Assembly (NCBI RefSeq): GCF_013373865.1
Contig: NC_050475.1
Location: forward strand, 2,929,001 to 2,993,000
Direction of reading: 5' to 3'
DNA length: 64,000 nucleotides
DNA from: Monomorium pharaonis
Taxonomy: Eukaryota > Arthropoda > Insecta > Hymenoptera > Formicidae
The notes beneath the pieces are model-generated. The model saw only the letters and a list, made by a program, of their open reading frames with translations. It did not search any database and was not told where the DNA came from. Made by a program: the position numbers and the translations under genes. This document shows positions 36,558 through 51,568 of the stretch, one piece after another; position 1 is the stretch's first letter; each line of letters begins with the position of its first letter.

Positions 36558-39500
36558 TATGTCGATTCTTTTTTATATAGAAAGATGCCTTTGTACAATT
36601 GCACATCTTGCGAATCGCTGAAATTCGCCGAGACCTGCTCACCCCCCCCCTTCCCTGCGCGATTTGCCATTGCAATTCCGGCTGCAATTGCCACCTTAAT
36701 TGTGCGAAAACTCGCGGAATAATCGGCGCCGCGAGGATTTTCTCGGGGTTGGCGAAGAAGCTGGTTATTACGGGGGAAAAGAGGGATTGACGGAAATCGA
36801 AAAGCCAGATAAGGCTGAATCGGTAACCGCCACTCCTTCGCAGCGCACGACTCTCCTCTTCGAGGTTGAGCTCCACGCAATCCCGTGGTGGCTCGGGGCT
36901 GCGATCTCAACTCGGCAGACCGTCATCCCCCCCCCGTCTCTCTCCCCGCTCCTTTCCGTTATTCCCTTTCCAGCCGCCACTAATCTTCTTCATTTCCGAA
37001 TCGTCCTTCCAGCGACAACCCTTCGCGCGCGCTTGCGATAAGGAACAATTTTCGCGTTGTGAGCCCCCTTTTTATTGCGCCTCCTAGGCGCACTTATGAT
37101 TCGCTCTCTTCACATAAACCGACCGTTATTGTCGGCCGTTCTGTTCCTCGTCGCGCCATTAACTCCAAAGTCGGCGATGTATCCGGCGAAATAAACGTGT
37201 CTGCTCCTCACCGCGCGGTACCGAAACTTTTTCACGAGAGATCGCCATGTGTTAAATCCATTTCAGAAATATCATTTTATGAATCTGTGATAATTTAATA
37301 GTGTTGAAATTCATGCATACTATATTAGAAATGTATTGACGAAGTAAAATTATAAATATACAAATTTCATAATTTTACAAAATTGAATTGTACAAAATTA
37401 ATAATATAATATATTAAAATTATAAATTTAATCTCGACAAAGTAAACGAATAATTTATGAGACCGATAATAAATATCGGCCGACTATGTTCTCGTTAAAA
37501 CTTGTTATAATCTCTGCAATATTTTCTCCTTATTTTCATTGCAATAAATTATTAGCTGTCCATCGTAAGTTGAAAATGGACATCGTAAAGATACGGGTAA
37601 CTATAATGTGAAAGATTAATGTGATATCGTAAAATGGAAACCAGCGAAATCTAACGCAAGTCGTTGTCCGGAAATTGAACTGCGCGAAAATAAATCTTCA
37701 CTAACATAGAAACCTGGTGCACGCATATAATATTGATAAATATCGATCTCAATCGGTCGGGCGACCGTTTTTTTTATCATAATATATATCGTATCTTTCC
37801 ACAGGAAATTGTTTTATTCCTTTCACAGTAAATTATCGGTTTCCCTTGAACATCGTTAATTTATTATTGGTTTCTTGCAGCTACATTCTAAATATGGAAA
37901 AGCGTTGACGTTTCCATAAATTAAATCCGAGTAAATTATGTGTAAATTAGATTCAGGAACGCGCAAATAATATGATAGATTATTGATAAAATGTCGTTTA
38001 CCTTGATACAATTTAAGTCGCACGCCGGAAATCGTGTTCCATCAAAATACAAAAATAAACACGGAAATGCGCTGTTATCGTGTAGAGGAATGCGCCGTGT
38101 GAAAGGATAAGAGATAAAAAAAACTATTAGAAGTTGGTTCCGTCTGTTACTTACTAGGGAATTCCTACGATAAAAAAAAAAGAGTAAACCGCTTGGCATA
38201 AAGGCAGGGACCATTAGCTTTATTTCATCTGAATCAAACGTGTGAGACCGTCACATGACACAAGATAGATATCCCTGAAGGACCCGGAGAAACGTATGGA
38301 TCTGTATTTCTGCAACTTATAGAATCAACAGCGGACAGATATTCGATTAATTTTCCGCGATGGATACAATTCGAGTAATGTATATATGTGGTAATGTAAA
38401 TAAAAGCAATTCTGTGTTCGCGCTCTCAAACTTCGAACTGTCACAAATAATAGCGATAGTTTTTAACTTTTGTTCAAAACTAAATAAAATGTAAAAAGAT
38501 GTTTTCCAATCTACACCAATGATCAAAAAAACATATATACTTGTCTATAACTTTTCACGCTTTTCAAAATTCATATCATCGACGAAATCTTTTTTGACAT
38601 TAATATATTAAAACTAATGTATAATTAGTTTCAATAAATATATAGATATTATAGAAGCAATTAAATTATAGCTTTATAGGAATGCGAGTTTTCGTCAAAA
38701 TATATTACGTCGAGACGATGCATAATTAAGATATAAAAACCTCTGTAACATCGCTCGAGATTAATTACCATAAAATAGCCGTATTTTCAGCGCGGCAGGA
38801 AATTAACAGGTTCCTCCGGTGTTATCGCACCGCTAAGATGTCCAACAATTAATTCATCGCGCGCGATATCCCCCTTCTGTTTCGTTACTTCTGGTTTTCA
38901 CAAATTCCTGCGAAACCGTCGTGGAAAGTCGTGGAATTTAAAGCCGGGAATAAATTAGCAGACATTAAACGGCGCCGCCTCGTATACTAATAGCCCGCGG
39001 TTCTCCATCGCTAATAAATAAACAGATCGCACGACAAAATTCATTATTGCGAAAATAACATTTGGCGTTTCCTTACATTACAATTTTAAAATTTAAATTG
39101 TGTCAAATGTTTTTCTGTACTTTCTTCGTGGAAACATCGCGAACCTCGTGGCTCCCTCCATCTTTCGCCTTTTGATGTTTCTGCTTGTGCAGAGCGGGAA
39201 CCGCAAAGGATCTTTATCCCTGGAACACGAGAAGACCTATTTGGAATTCGATGAAGCCACGCGATCCTGCCGCCATTAGCCGCTAGAAGAACGTCCGGCG
39301 CATTAGAAGAGGGAATTGGATAAACAGCGAGCGAGCGAGCAAGCGCGCTTCCGACGTCTATCTCGAAAAATGACCATTCCGGCACGGAAGCAAGAGTAGT
39401 CCTTCGACTGTAGGACTCTCCGCGGTTACACAAGTAATCCCGCGATATCGACCGATCGCCTTAAGCTCGCTCGTGACGGAAATCGGATTTTCGGAGGACG

Positions 39501-39570
39501 CGCGTCCTGGAGCGTCTTGCCATCGAGCAAAGTGCTCCACCGAAACTGTGAGGAGCTCAAATAAAAAAAG

Positions 39571-39571
39571 C

Positions 39572-39624
<53 letters not shown>
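39571..39624. repeat. (GA)n microsatellite
   Basis: A GA tract of 54 bases, nearly uninterrupted. Confidence 0.9.
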
Positions 39625-39626
<2 letters not shown>

Positions 39627-41411
39627 AAAGAAAAAGATAAATGGATACTGAGGGACAGACAGGGAAAACGTAGGGCAAGGTACCCGAACTTTCGCGCGGG
39701 ATGATGAATATACATGAAGAACGAAAATGGAATAACAATAACTGGCATTTCTTATTCTCTTTCTGACATAACAAATAATCGTAATATAATATAAAGGGAA
39801 AGATAATCTTTTTTGGACGCTAAATTATTTTAGCTTTTATACACAAACGAAAATGTAAAAAAAAATCAAGGAATACACAATGTACCCGACATCTTCACTT
39901 ATTAACTTCTTTTTTTGATTTGCTAACACGGAAACGGTCTAATCGGAAACAATCCTCTTTCGTGATCAAGAATACGGTTTTGTTGCTCTGAGGAAATAGA
40001 AGGGAAAAGAAGGAAAAACAGCAGCTGCGGCGAGAGAAACGAAGTGGAGACGGGATTCTTTTTGAGATCCCGGTAAGGCTGTAACGGAGAATTATTTTAG
40101 ACTTGTTAATGCAATTCCCTTGAAAGCTCGCGCCGACGAATAGGCGCGCGCGCGCGGGTCCCGCGTATCCGAAGTTCGAGGATAAAATGTGGATGGGTTG
40201 GCGTTTTACGCGGTATTTGCAGCCCCTTATACGCGCCCGAGAGATTTCGCTACAGCCGTATGAGCGATGTCGTAGGAATGCAGCCACTTCGAGACGCGGC
40301 CTCCTTCACCCTCCTCGCGAGAAAGCAAGCGCGAGGGCTTCGCCGTCGCGACATTGCGCCTAGGTTTTCCGCGAGATATTCAGACAAACGTAATTCCCGT
40401 TCGTCGCGCGATATCATTTTTGGATTACGCTCCGAGTTAATGTTGAAGAAAAAAAAACCGCGTGTACGTACACCTGTAATATTCGTAAACAATTCATCGC
40501 GGTGTTACTTTCGGACGCGTTGCGCGTGCATGAATACTGCAGAGGATCTCCCGTCGTTGGCGTACGTGCAGCGGCTTAATGCATAAGTCAAGAACGCCTC
40601 CTCCGCCGGCGGGAGAACGCCAAGAAGGCTGCTCCGCCGGCATCGCGGCCGACTCGTACTACTTACGTAGATTCTATTGCGAGTATAGGAAAATAAATTG
40701 TCGATGCGATCGCGCACCGTTCCCTCTTCTTTCGCCTCTCGAAGCCGCCATGAATTTCGCTTATCTGACAGCCCCGGGAATCAAATCTATTCGCTACTAC
40801 GAGCTTCATATACAATTTATCGTTGGGAATCGACGGGGACCCGACCATAGACAAAAGGGGCCGGGGAGAGATACCCGCGTTCGCGATACAGGTATCCCGA
40901 TACATTTCCGATATCAGTGAATGGAACACGGAATCAATGGCGGCGTTACGAAATCATACACGTGGATTGCCATTGTGAAAGCCTGAAAGGCGCGAGATAA
41001 ATGCCGTGGAAGAATAATTGACACGATTACCTTCGCGTATCGTTACAAGCTGCATCCTGTGCCGCGTCAGAGCGAGTTTTACAACACATTGTTATCCCAC
41101 CCTCCCCCTTCCTCCCCGCGTTACAGCGCCGGGCTCAGACGGCCCGCCGTCATTAATCTCGCTCGTTAGAGAACTCGCGCGACAAGTTGTCGAAGCGAAA
41201 TTTTCAACGATAAATTTCATCGGTGTTACTTCATCTATGGCGCTATTCCGCCGTTTAGAATTGCGATCCACCTCGCCGATCGGTGTATTTGCCGCGGTGT
41301 TGAAGCGCAAAGTTGTTCAATAATGTAACAGTACCCCCCGTGACAAGCCGCAAAATATTGCACAGAGATGCTTTGAATTACAAAGAACGAATGGTTTTGC
41401 AGAAATCTCTA

Positions 41412-41586
41412 GAAATTTAGTTTAAATACGCGCAGGTCTAAAAAAAAAAAATTGTTGGCCCAGCAAAATAATTATACAGAACGCTCAAGCGCGATGAGAT
41501 AACGTCTGTAAAAAATGTTGACACAATTATTTTGAGGATTCAACAAAATTATTATTTTCAGCTCTATATCTAGCTGAACTTTTAGA
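41412..41586. mobile_element. MITE-like inverted-repeat element, copy B
   Basis: Same layout and length as the element at 941-1116. The shared core ccagcaaaataattat is followed by agaacgc in both, and the right part has caacaaaattatt in both. The copies are diverged, with several small indels, so this looks like an old family. Confidence 0.55.
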
Positions 41587-43697
41587 TTTTTATTTTCATT
41601 TCAGCAAACCCGTTCTTATCGTGTATACAAATTATTTGTATGACAAGTGATACTGCGAATACAGATTTTTTTTCATGTAGGAATGTAGGTTGTATATGGT
41701 TGTAGTGTAAACATTGCGTGCGTGTGCCGTGTTCACGTTGCTTGTATAAACAAATGTTATAAAAACATTTAACAGTTTGTATTCCATCAATCTCCTTTCA
41801 CATTTTATCTACCGATAAAAAAAAATTGTTTATAAAAAAAAAGTAGATTTCGCGAGTGAAAAGAGGAATAAGAAGAATAAACAGAAAAGGATAAACTTTG
41901 TAAAAACTTGTGTGATATAATAGTGATTATAATAGTCAAACACAACTATTTCCTTAGTTTACCGAAGAGACGAAATAATCGTGAAGACAAATGTAGTCCG
42001 AAGTTTATCGACAATGTGAATTTATGCCGGCTGTTTGTAGCGAGAAAAGAAAGCAAGTAGTAGCCTCCCATAAATCGAGCTAGAAAATCATTATATGCAA
42101 GACAGCCGGAGAGTTATCGACTGTGACATCCAAAGCGGGCGCGAGCATTGATGCGACACACGGCTAACAAATGATATTTATCGATGCTATAAAAAAAAAT
42201 ATTGGCAAGCGCAAGCGTAGTCTTGATTTCATTTCGTCTTCCGCTCGATATATTTTCCTATGTGGAAAACCAACTCCTACAGGAATTACATATTTCGTGT
42301 ACTTCTTTTTTATTTGATACATCAATAAAAAAGGATATATATTATACTATATTTAAAAATACGGATTTTTAACATGTGTTTATTCGATCCGTTACTCTCG
42401 TTGTAATTCATCATTATATTTACATTAAATTAAGCATTTGAATTAAGCGATTTGCAACGCAATATATGTTACAGAAGGAATTTGATATGAAAGCTAATAT
42501 ACAACATCACGTATTTATTGACATCTCTTTCCTCTTAATCGTCAAAATTTAAATTTACAAAGAGATTTCCAAAAGTTGATATTTGATATATTGGTATTTT
42601 AATTGAACATCGTGCTTTCAGCATATTATTAAAAATTTATCTCAAATACTGCTGTTTCGATTATTATTCTCGTTACCATTATTATTCTCTGGAATTCTAT
42701 GATGACCACCTACGGCCTCGCCAGCTCTCTTTTCCTTTCCCAGTCACCTGTCCGGCTGCCGGAGCCGCGAGACAAATGCACGTCGTCCGACCTCGTCCTT
42801 GCATCAGGCAGAAAAGGAGCAGGACGTGATCCGAAGAAGCTGTCCGGGCGGTGGTTCGGGGTTCCGAAAAGGTCCGAGAACCTTAATGGGAATCCCCGGC
42901 GGCAGGCGCGCGGCGGATTTGCATGGTGAACGGGCTTTTCGGTCGTCGGGGAATCCTATAGAGAGGACGGCGGATGAAGGGGCGGAGGGGGGAGGGGAGG
43001 GATGGCTTGGACTGAGACGAGCAGTCTCCGGGGTAACGTTCCGCCGCGCGCGGAATTAATCGCGCCCGGTTACAAAAGAAACCCCGTCGGCCATTGTGTG
43101 TCCGGGTCCCAGCCCGTCCGGGATCAAAAATAATTAGTTCGGGAGAAAACGCCGGCGTTTCCACATCCATTCTCCTCCTTGGCTGACCCGCGTGCCACCA
43201 GGAACCCTTATCACGTACGAGTCTCCAACCGTTCTTGTCACTTCGGCGAGGACTACGTGCGCGGATTGCAATTCTCTGACAACAGGTGAGGAAATAGCAA
43301 TACTTTGTTGGGGGGATCATTTTTCAATTTGACCGAAGCGCTCCGTTCTCGATTTCGGGAGCGCGATGGAGCAATCAGAGCATTAATTAGCGCCTCTTAG
43401 CTAGCATCTTTTTCACTCTATATACTGAAACATTCTACACACTATTTCTACTTTTGACATAAAAATTAACACTAGAACTATTACCAAATCTATTAAAATG
43501 ATTTCTAGATTACATTGCAAAAACTGTTAATATGATTTGTTGTTAATAGGATTTTGTATTTTCAGAGTAATTATTTAAATATTAAAGGAGTAGAAAATAA
43601 AAACAAAAGGAAATGGTAGAAATAGGTATACGTTTGATGCCGCGGTTCTAGTTTTAAAATTATCCTCATATTTTTTCAAACATAAATTACTATACTT

Positions 43698-43765
43698 TTT
43701 CATTATTTATATTTTAATTATATATCATTTAATTATATTTCATTATTTATATTTTAATTATATAT
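43698..43765. repeat. Tandem duplication, 28-bp identical copies at 40-bp spacing
   Basis: The sequence tttcattatttatattttaa plus the eight following bases occurs identically at 43698-43725 and 43738-43765, in very AT-rich DNA. Confidence 0.75.
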
Positions 43766-44157
43766 GATATTTATTATATCATATGCGAAATTTATTGAAA
43801 TCTGTAAGAAGAAACTACACGACGAAAAAACAGGAATATCTTGTAAGCTCAGGGGCAAAAGTGTCTCTAAACATTACACATCACCTACGTCAACACCACG
43901 TCAAAGTCTAAAGCGGACAAACAATGAACAATTTACCAAGTTTTGCCCTCCTCGACAACTCCAAGCAACTTTCCCGATTTATCTTACGGTCACGCGGCCT
44001 TGCATATTTTCGACAGCGATACCAGGCGATATCGATCTCTCGTGGCTGGCTGGCTGGCTGCCTCGGGATGAATTTCGGTTAGACGGACGCGCAATATTAC
44101 ACACACGCTGAACTTCGTTGGTTCTTCCTGTCGTCATCGACGACCACGAACGATCGC

Positions 44158-44203
44158 AAGAGAGACAGAGAGAGAGAGAGAGAAAGAAAGAGAAAAAGAG
44201 AGT
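44158..44203. repeat. GA-rich microsatellite
   Basis: A GA tract with AAAG interruptions, 320 bp from another GA tract at 44521. Confidence 0.8.
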
Positions 44204-44520
44204 AGCGGACGAAGTTTCCGTATGAACGCGCGAGATGCGATGCGAGTCGACGTGATGGCGAAACTTTTCCGGACCGCCGAGCGTGGAAAATTGCGAGGAG
44301 GCGCAAAAATTCTCGCGAGCCGTAGAAAGGATGATTAGAATTGGCCCTGGCGAAATACCCTTTTCTCGCCCGGCGAAATACCCTTCTCACCTTGTGTCTT
44401 CGTGGAGCGTGCTCGACATCGCGCTCGGAACGGATATCGCGAAGGCTCGCAATCACCGGCGAGGCAAATTACGGAGCGCATTTACCGACGCCTTTCAGAG
44501 ATCCGGCCAACCAAATGTAA

Positions 44521-44531
44521 AAAGAGAGAGA

Positions 44532-44580
<49 letters not shown>
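44521..44580. repeat. (GA)n microsatellite
   Basis: A GA tract of about 60 bases. It causes overlapping Arg/Glu-rich frames that are not genes. Confidence 0.9.
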
Positions 44581-44583
<3 letters not shown>

Positions 44584-47500
44584 GGAGGGAAAAAAGAAGT
44601 TGCGCCGCAGTCTCGCTCCGGAAACTTTCTTACGGCTGACCGCGTTTTACCAAGACGCTGCGCCTTAGAGGCGCGCGGAGCCTGTGTTCTTTTACTTTTA
44701 AAAAATTACCAAAGTTTCCTCGCGCGGTCGTAATTCTAGGATAGTATTAAAACTCTAGTATCTGGCCGCGTCTTCCCGGCCAAGTTTAATTTAGCGATCG
44801 GGATTGATCGCTTTTTCAACTTGACAGTGTCATCGCTTTTAATGACGTTCTCCTTCTTTTTTTTTTTTCATGCAACGTGGTACCCGCGCGTGCTTTTTTT
44901 CCCGCCGTGAAAAATGCACTCTGGTTTTCAACTCACGCTGCAGGGGCAATTTGTCACATTTAGCGTCAAACGAAAGGCAGAGAGAATATGAAACCCGCAG
45001 CTATGGCGTTCCTTGCAATCAGCGGAAAACACGATTGATCGCATTGATCAACGTACGTTCATTAATCCCAATTAGAGATCCAAATTAAAGGTGAAACAAT
45101 TAGAAGGCTTGGGGGCATTAAATTGTTACGAACGTTATTATCTCGAACGTATGATGGGATATTCAGAAGTCGCGTTTTCGTTTAAAAATCACATTCTATT
45201 CGGCGATAATTAAATGTACGATTTCGTAAAAAGAAAGTTTGTAATAAAATTGAAATAAAATTTGTAATAAAAAGTTGAATTTTTTTCAATCGTTCAACAA
45301 TCGCACGTAAAAAATTAACAATGTGCGATACTCAACTTTTTTTTTCAATTTAACTCGTACAATCTGGAATTGGATTCAAAAAAGGTCACGGCTTCCGCAG
45401 TGCTCCACATCTTGCCACATCTTGCATTTTGCCCAAGTTGGGACACGGAGTCACACTCGAACAACTTCAGTAACGAATGGAGCATTTCCCAGTCCTGGAT
45501 GAGCAACGCAATCCCTGGGGAAATTAATCCCTGAAAAATCTCGGAAGCAACATCTTCCGGGAAGTAAATTCTCAAAAAAACGGGGGTGACTCGTGGCGGG
45601 GAGGGGGAGGGGGGGGGAAGCGAAGATCGCGCGCGCGTTCGTGAATTACAAATGAAGTGAAATCGACGTTCTCGGAACGCGACATCGACCCCCGACACGA
45701 CTCGAATCTCATCGGTCGCGTCGCATAAAAGCGGCATCACGTTTCAATGATGGATAATGTAAACACGCTGTACACGCTCCCTAGACTCGATTAACTTTGT
45801 CGATCCTTCGCGAGTAAAATCAAGTAAGAAAACATCCGTCAAAAAAAATATAAAAAGTTTCAAAAGGATTTACTTTTACAGGACAGTATGCGTAAATAAA
45901 GATTTACAGTAGAAATAAATTAAAATAAAGATACAGAGTTGTATCAATTGCAAATTTACACCCGGAGAGAAACATGCGGAGAAACGTAAAATGAAAGAAC
46001 GATCTCGGGGCCATCTTTCAACTCGTAATACACCTCAAACTTTCATTCGGCAAAATTTACTGCACTCTCTATTTATTGTTCGCTACTTCACACGGCGGTG
46101 TGCATTATTAATGGCGCCGTCCTGTTTTCGCGCGCGGCGGCGGTACCTCCCCGTCTTTCGCGCAAAAGTACACCGGGGGCTGCCGGCGGGCCTCGTAATG
46201 GCGAATACAAACTGCGGCGAAATTAGCCCCCCGAGAGAACGCCCGGGTGCCTGTTCCGGCGCCGCGCGGCCAGCAGATAAATTTCCGCGAAAAAACTTTG
46301 ATGCCGCAAAGAACTGAAAATCGGGGTCGTACAACACCCCCGCACGTCCGAGGGGCGTGGAGAAATGGCGCGAACGCGGGGTAAACACACGCGCAAACAC
46401 ACGTACCCTAGAAAGAAAACAATACCTATATCGTTCTTTTTATCCGTGAGTTTATTTTTCGGAAGATTTTTCTTCCGAGGATTGTTTCCAAGGGATTACT
46501 CCCAAAGACTGAGGCTTTTTCCTGTTCAGACAGCACGATATCCGAGGGGGTGATCCCGGCGCGGTATCTTAAACGGTAACGCGTCAATGGGTATAAATAA
46601 TTATGCTTTCTTTTACAAAATGCCTTCTTTTACAATTTACAAAACAAAATTAGTATCAATTAAAGAATCACTTATACGCAATATAAGCAAGAATATAAAA
46701 TTTTATTTAAAAATTTTCTTTGATCTTAAATTTCAGTCATATATTATATTTTTCTTTCAATATTATAATAGTCATTTAAAGATACAGATTATAAGATTGT
46801 TTTAATAATTAATAGTTTTAAAAAATTCTAGTTCTTGGTTTAAAGATATCGTTTTTCTCTGTTTGATATTTTTTTCCTTTTCACTCACGAAAATAATTTT
46901 TGAGTAAAAATTAATGTATTTTCCTCGGCGAAATTATACAAAATTTCTTCACGTGAGCAAGTTATACTCATATCTGTTCAAAATTGTTTAATTCTTTAAA
47001 GGTTTTGTATTCCCGCTTATAACAACGCTTGTAGATATGAGACTAATATTTTTTTCTGTGACTGCAATATAGAATATTTTAATTCGCCAGGAGCGATGAG
47101 GGAGAAAAGCGAACCGGTGTTATCGCTCGAAGTGGAAAATTAAAAATTGCAGGGGCATACAAACTACATAAACTGACGAAATAAAATTTAACATTTTCTC
47201 GAATAATAAAGCTAAATTATTCACTTGATTCCGAACTGCTTGTTAAATAACAACGTCAAATATAATTATATCGCGACGGGATATTTTACCTCGCTTTAAA
47301 TAACGATCTCGGTTTGTCAGAAGTTTTCAGAGTGTAACTCCATTTGTCGATATAGAGCGCGCGCTCGAACTTACGTGTAATGTGCTGAATTCGGTACTTT
47401 GGTCGGATTTGCGGCGGGCAAACCCTTTAATCAGCGGGAAACTTTGGCGGGTGCACTTTTTTTCGCGTATTTCGCAAGACGAGCTCGTTTCAACGACTAC

Positions 47501-48691
47501 TAAATGAAGGTTGAGGCCGAAGCGGACCTACGATCGCGCGAAGCGAATGGAAAATTGAGCTAATATCCTCATTCGAATAAAACCACGTTAATCCGCCGAC
47601 TTATGCGCGCCAAGTAATTGAAAGATAACAACGAACCAATTTTTTTCAAGAATAATAATATTCGTGGCGCACCCCGTGGCCCCCGTTGAATGCACTCTTT
47701 ACCGTAAAGCCCTTAATCGATTTGAAATCAATTTCCTCCCCCCCGCCCCCCGTGAAAGCGAAAAGAAACACCAGAATTATTCCCTTCATATCAGGCCGTG
47801 CAATTTATATTGCAAGAGGGGGTGGGAGAATTATAATTAAAATTATGGAAGAATGATAATTAAAATTATTGATTATCTGCCATCGTTTACCTAATTTCAC
47901 AGCCCGGCAGTTTTTCGCGTTAGCATGCCACCGTGGCGGGACTGCATTCTTCACCAGAAATTAATGCACGCCGTAATATCGGCCGTACACATTTTTCGTT
48001 TCCCCGCGTTTCGCAATTATTCCGTCGCGGCGATGTACTCTGTGACGTGAAAAAACTGGCACGTTATAAAAAACGACGCTATAAATTAACGTCATGGGTC
48101 CCTCTCTTCGGTAAATAGTTGACGAATTCGCGAGACGAGAGAGAGAGAGAGAGAGAGAGACAAAGTGTCGACGACGACAGTTTCGAATGTGCCGAGGAAC
48201 CAGAATCTGTTTTGGAATTTTCCAATCAGAACCGCGATGCAAATATTTACAAATTTACGGTACGTCGCCGCGAAATTGGTGCCGACAGCGAATTAAGATA
48301 ATTTGCATCCAAAGCACTAGCCGCATCTCTGAATTTAATCCGCCGGAAGCGCAGTTTCGCTCTCCCGCGAAAAGAGCATATGGAGGGTCAATCCGGATTT
48401 ATGAATGCAGTTAGAAAATGAGTTTAGAATGCTCGCTGAGCTAAAATCAAAACGCCTTAATTTTTTTTTCAGACTTTCACAACAATAGCAATAATTCCAA
48501 ATAATACGAAATATGAAATATTAAAAACGGCAACAAAGCGGAGGCGCAGCACGGAGAAACTTTTTCAAGGTAATTGTTTTGGTCCTCGGCTTTTTCCGCT
48601 CCGAAACATCCGCGGTGATCTGAGAGCCAACGATGGGAATTTCACAGCACGCGGAAAAGATGAAAAGGTCGGGACAGATACAAGGTGTCGC

Positions 48692-48712
48692 GTTGTTGTT
48701 GTTGTTGTTGTT
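48692..48712. repeat. (GTT)7 trinucleotide repeat
   Basis: Seven GTT units, in non-coding sequence. Confidence 0.85.
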
Positions 48713-51301
48713 CGCGCACTCCGACAGCGCGAGGAAGCGGCAGCGGCGTGTGACGGACGTCGCGCGATCGCGAGCGCGAAAATGCGCGTTGGCAAGTTTG
48801 TGCATTTTTCAGGAAACGCGAGTCCGCCGCGCGGTGGTAAAGTGACACGAGACAGACAGGATACCTGTGCGCCGCGCGGCAGACGCGGCTCACCGTGTCT
48901 GTGCGATCGCGTGTTTCATCCGTACGCCGACAACCCGATTCATGCGGCTTCTCCCTCTTTCCCTACCCCTTCCCTCCCTCGTTCCGCCGGGACTCTCTTT
49001 CTCCTCGGCGCTCCTACGCGCCGCCCGTTTATTACTTTCGCAATTTTCCGCCGCGGGAGGTCCGGCCGAAAGTTGCTAATGCCGGCATTACCCGGAGGAG
49101 GCTGCAGCGAACTTCGACGTTCGTTTTCGAGAGACTAACGGCCATGCGGGCGATATCCGGCCGAGGATGGCTATCCGCGGGTCGTTCTGAGAAAGACAAA
49201 CGCCCCGTAAAAATACCGGAGGTTCCGGAGATCTCTCTCCGTCGAAAAAGATCACTCGCGATTCTTTAACAGAAATTCAAATTCCCGATTACTTTTCGTC
49301 TTTTTGGATTAAGACAGTTGTATTTCTAGTGGCTGACATTAGACGCTTTGATAATAGAATTTAGAAGCTGAGAAATAAAAATTGACATTAAAATTTTACA
49401 TCGGGCATCAACTTGTCGATAAGAATGTAAAATGCAGAAAACATTAATAAAATATTATCCAAAATAAGCTTCAAATCGATCGACCAATCTTCCAATAGCT
49501 AAATAACTGAAAGGAACTGTTGAAGTTCCGTTCTCGACTTTGTCACGTAAAAAGTCCCGATTTTGATGTTGATATTCCAAAATTATATTTAACCGCATTT
49601 CAAACGGGAAAGTTTATGAAAGCCGTGATTAATTTGCGAACATTTTACACGTTGCCTCGTATTACGTCAATAACGTGTATGCAGGAGTTCGGAATGACGT
49701 AAAGCAAAATTCATGCTAATACCACGGAGCGTCAAATATATTTGGCTTACCGATTAAATGCCGATCAGTATTTATTATTAAATTTATGTGCGGTATTAAT
49801 ATAGAGCTGCGGTTTTAATGCGGCTTCATAGCTTATTGGCGGCTTATAAGCAGAGCGTAAAAGTTTAATAAATAGTTCGATTAAAACTCTTATAAATTCC
49901 ATATCTAATTTTAATACTTTAATAAATAAATTTATGCAATAATTTATACCTACAAATAGAAAAAGAATTATATTTTAATATATTGTGTTAAATATCACCA
50001 AAGCGAACAATAAAAACGAGGCTAAACATCGGTAACCGTATCAGCGTCTGATGTATAATCCTGTCTGACTATATGCATCTTTTACTACTAATTTCAGTTT
50101 TACACCTACATAAAAATATATATATGTAATTCAAATTTTCGCTAAGAGGTCATTAATTTTATATTGATTGAGAGAAATTATAAATAAATTTGTATACATT
50201 TTTCACAGTTCATAAATATATCTGTTGTATTAACTTAAAATTTTCCATTAAGATGTAATTAAACTTGTCCGGCAATCTCCGACATTTGTACGGTTGAAAC
50301 AATCCTGAAAATTAATAGTAATTAACAATTTTTGAACATTTTAGAAAAATTCGTATTCACGATTTATTTTCTGCACCCACGTGAATACAATTTTAAGTCA
50401 ATCTTTGTTAATAGCGACAGCGCTGTAACGCGTAATTCAGCCGATTGAATAAAAATGCAATCCCCGTTCGTTCAAACGTCCTTGTTTCGCCACAAACGTC
50501 ACCGCGGTAATTCGCATTAAACCCGCGTGCTTGTCGTCGTAAGAGGTCGCCGTGTCGTTGGATAAGTGGCAAAAAGGATCTCGCATGGTCGCGGAATTAA
50601 CAGCGCAACGCGGAAAGCGTCGTAAGTCGTAAGGCGATAATTCAAGAGTCCGTCCGCACACGGTCCGCGGTCAGGCCGGGAGAAAAGAAAAGGGAAAAGG
50701 ACGAGAGATCTGGCGTAGGACGACGTCGCCGCCCTTCGCGTAGGTATACCTAACGCGACGCCGGCTTTTTCCGTCGCCTCCGTGGCGTCGTCGTCGTCGT
50801 TCCGAGATCCGATCGCGTCGTCTCCGACCAACGCGGGCGAGTTTTAATTGCCTTCGCAGAAGTGCTTGTCGTCCCTTCGCAAACAGAGAAATAGAACCCT
50901 CCAGCTTTTTCTCCGCTCTATTTTCGGACGGATCGAACAACTTGTCGGCGTCGGCGGGAGAAAGAACGATCCTTCACGGTTAAATGATATTAAACCACGT
51001 TCCTCTCCGCGAAGTGGCAACGTGTAGTAGAAAAATTATTAGAACAACATTTCGATAGCGTTTCCAATAAAAAAATATATTTTCGGAGAAATCAGACATC
51101 GCTGCCACCTGAAATATATATTTAACGAACGGACAACAGCGCGCCACGGTATAAAATAATCATCAGTTACGTTAGTTCGGAGGTTTCTCTCGTTTTCCCT
51201 ACCTAAGAATAAAGTTTATATGCAGGCAGCATTGACGGTTCTCGAAATACCAACGAGAATTAATCTTGAATGCTTAAGTCCGCGCTGCTATTGAATGCCG
51301 T

Positions 51302-51333
51302 TCAACGACCGACCGACCGACCGATCGACCGAC
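51302..51333. repeat. (GACC)n tetranucleotide repeat
   Basis: A run of gaccgacc units with one gatc variant. The same unit recurs at about 60421-60454. Confidence 0.8.
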
Positions 51334-51532
51334 ATTGCGTCACGCGCGAACGCTTTCATCCGGAGGAGAGGACCATCCTCTCCCCGGTTAAATGAATGCC
51401 GAACGGAGAAACAATTAAACAGTCCGTTCGCCAACGAAAACCGATGCGGCTTCGCCAACTACGTTTCGCGAGTTATTCCCGCGTCCCATTGTCGTCCCCC
51501 GTTTTAACGGTCTCTCACGCCCTTCCGCTCCG

Positions 51533-51568
51533 TCGTCGCCGTCGCCGTCGCCGTCGCCGTCACTCGCC
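51533..51568. repeat. (CGTCGC)n hexanucleotide repeat
   Basis: About five copies of a cgtcgc-type unit in a CpG-rich block. Confidence 0.8.
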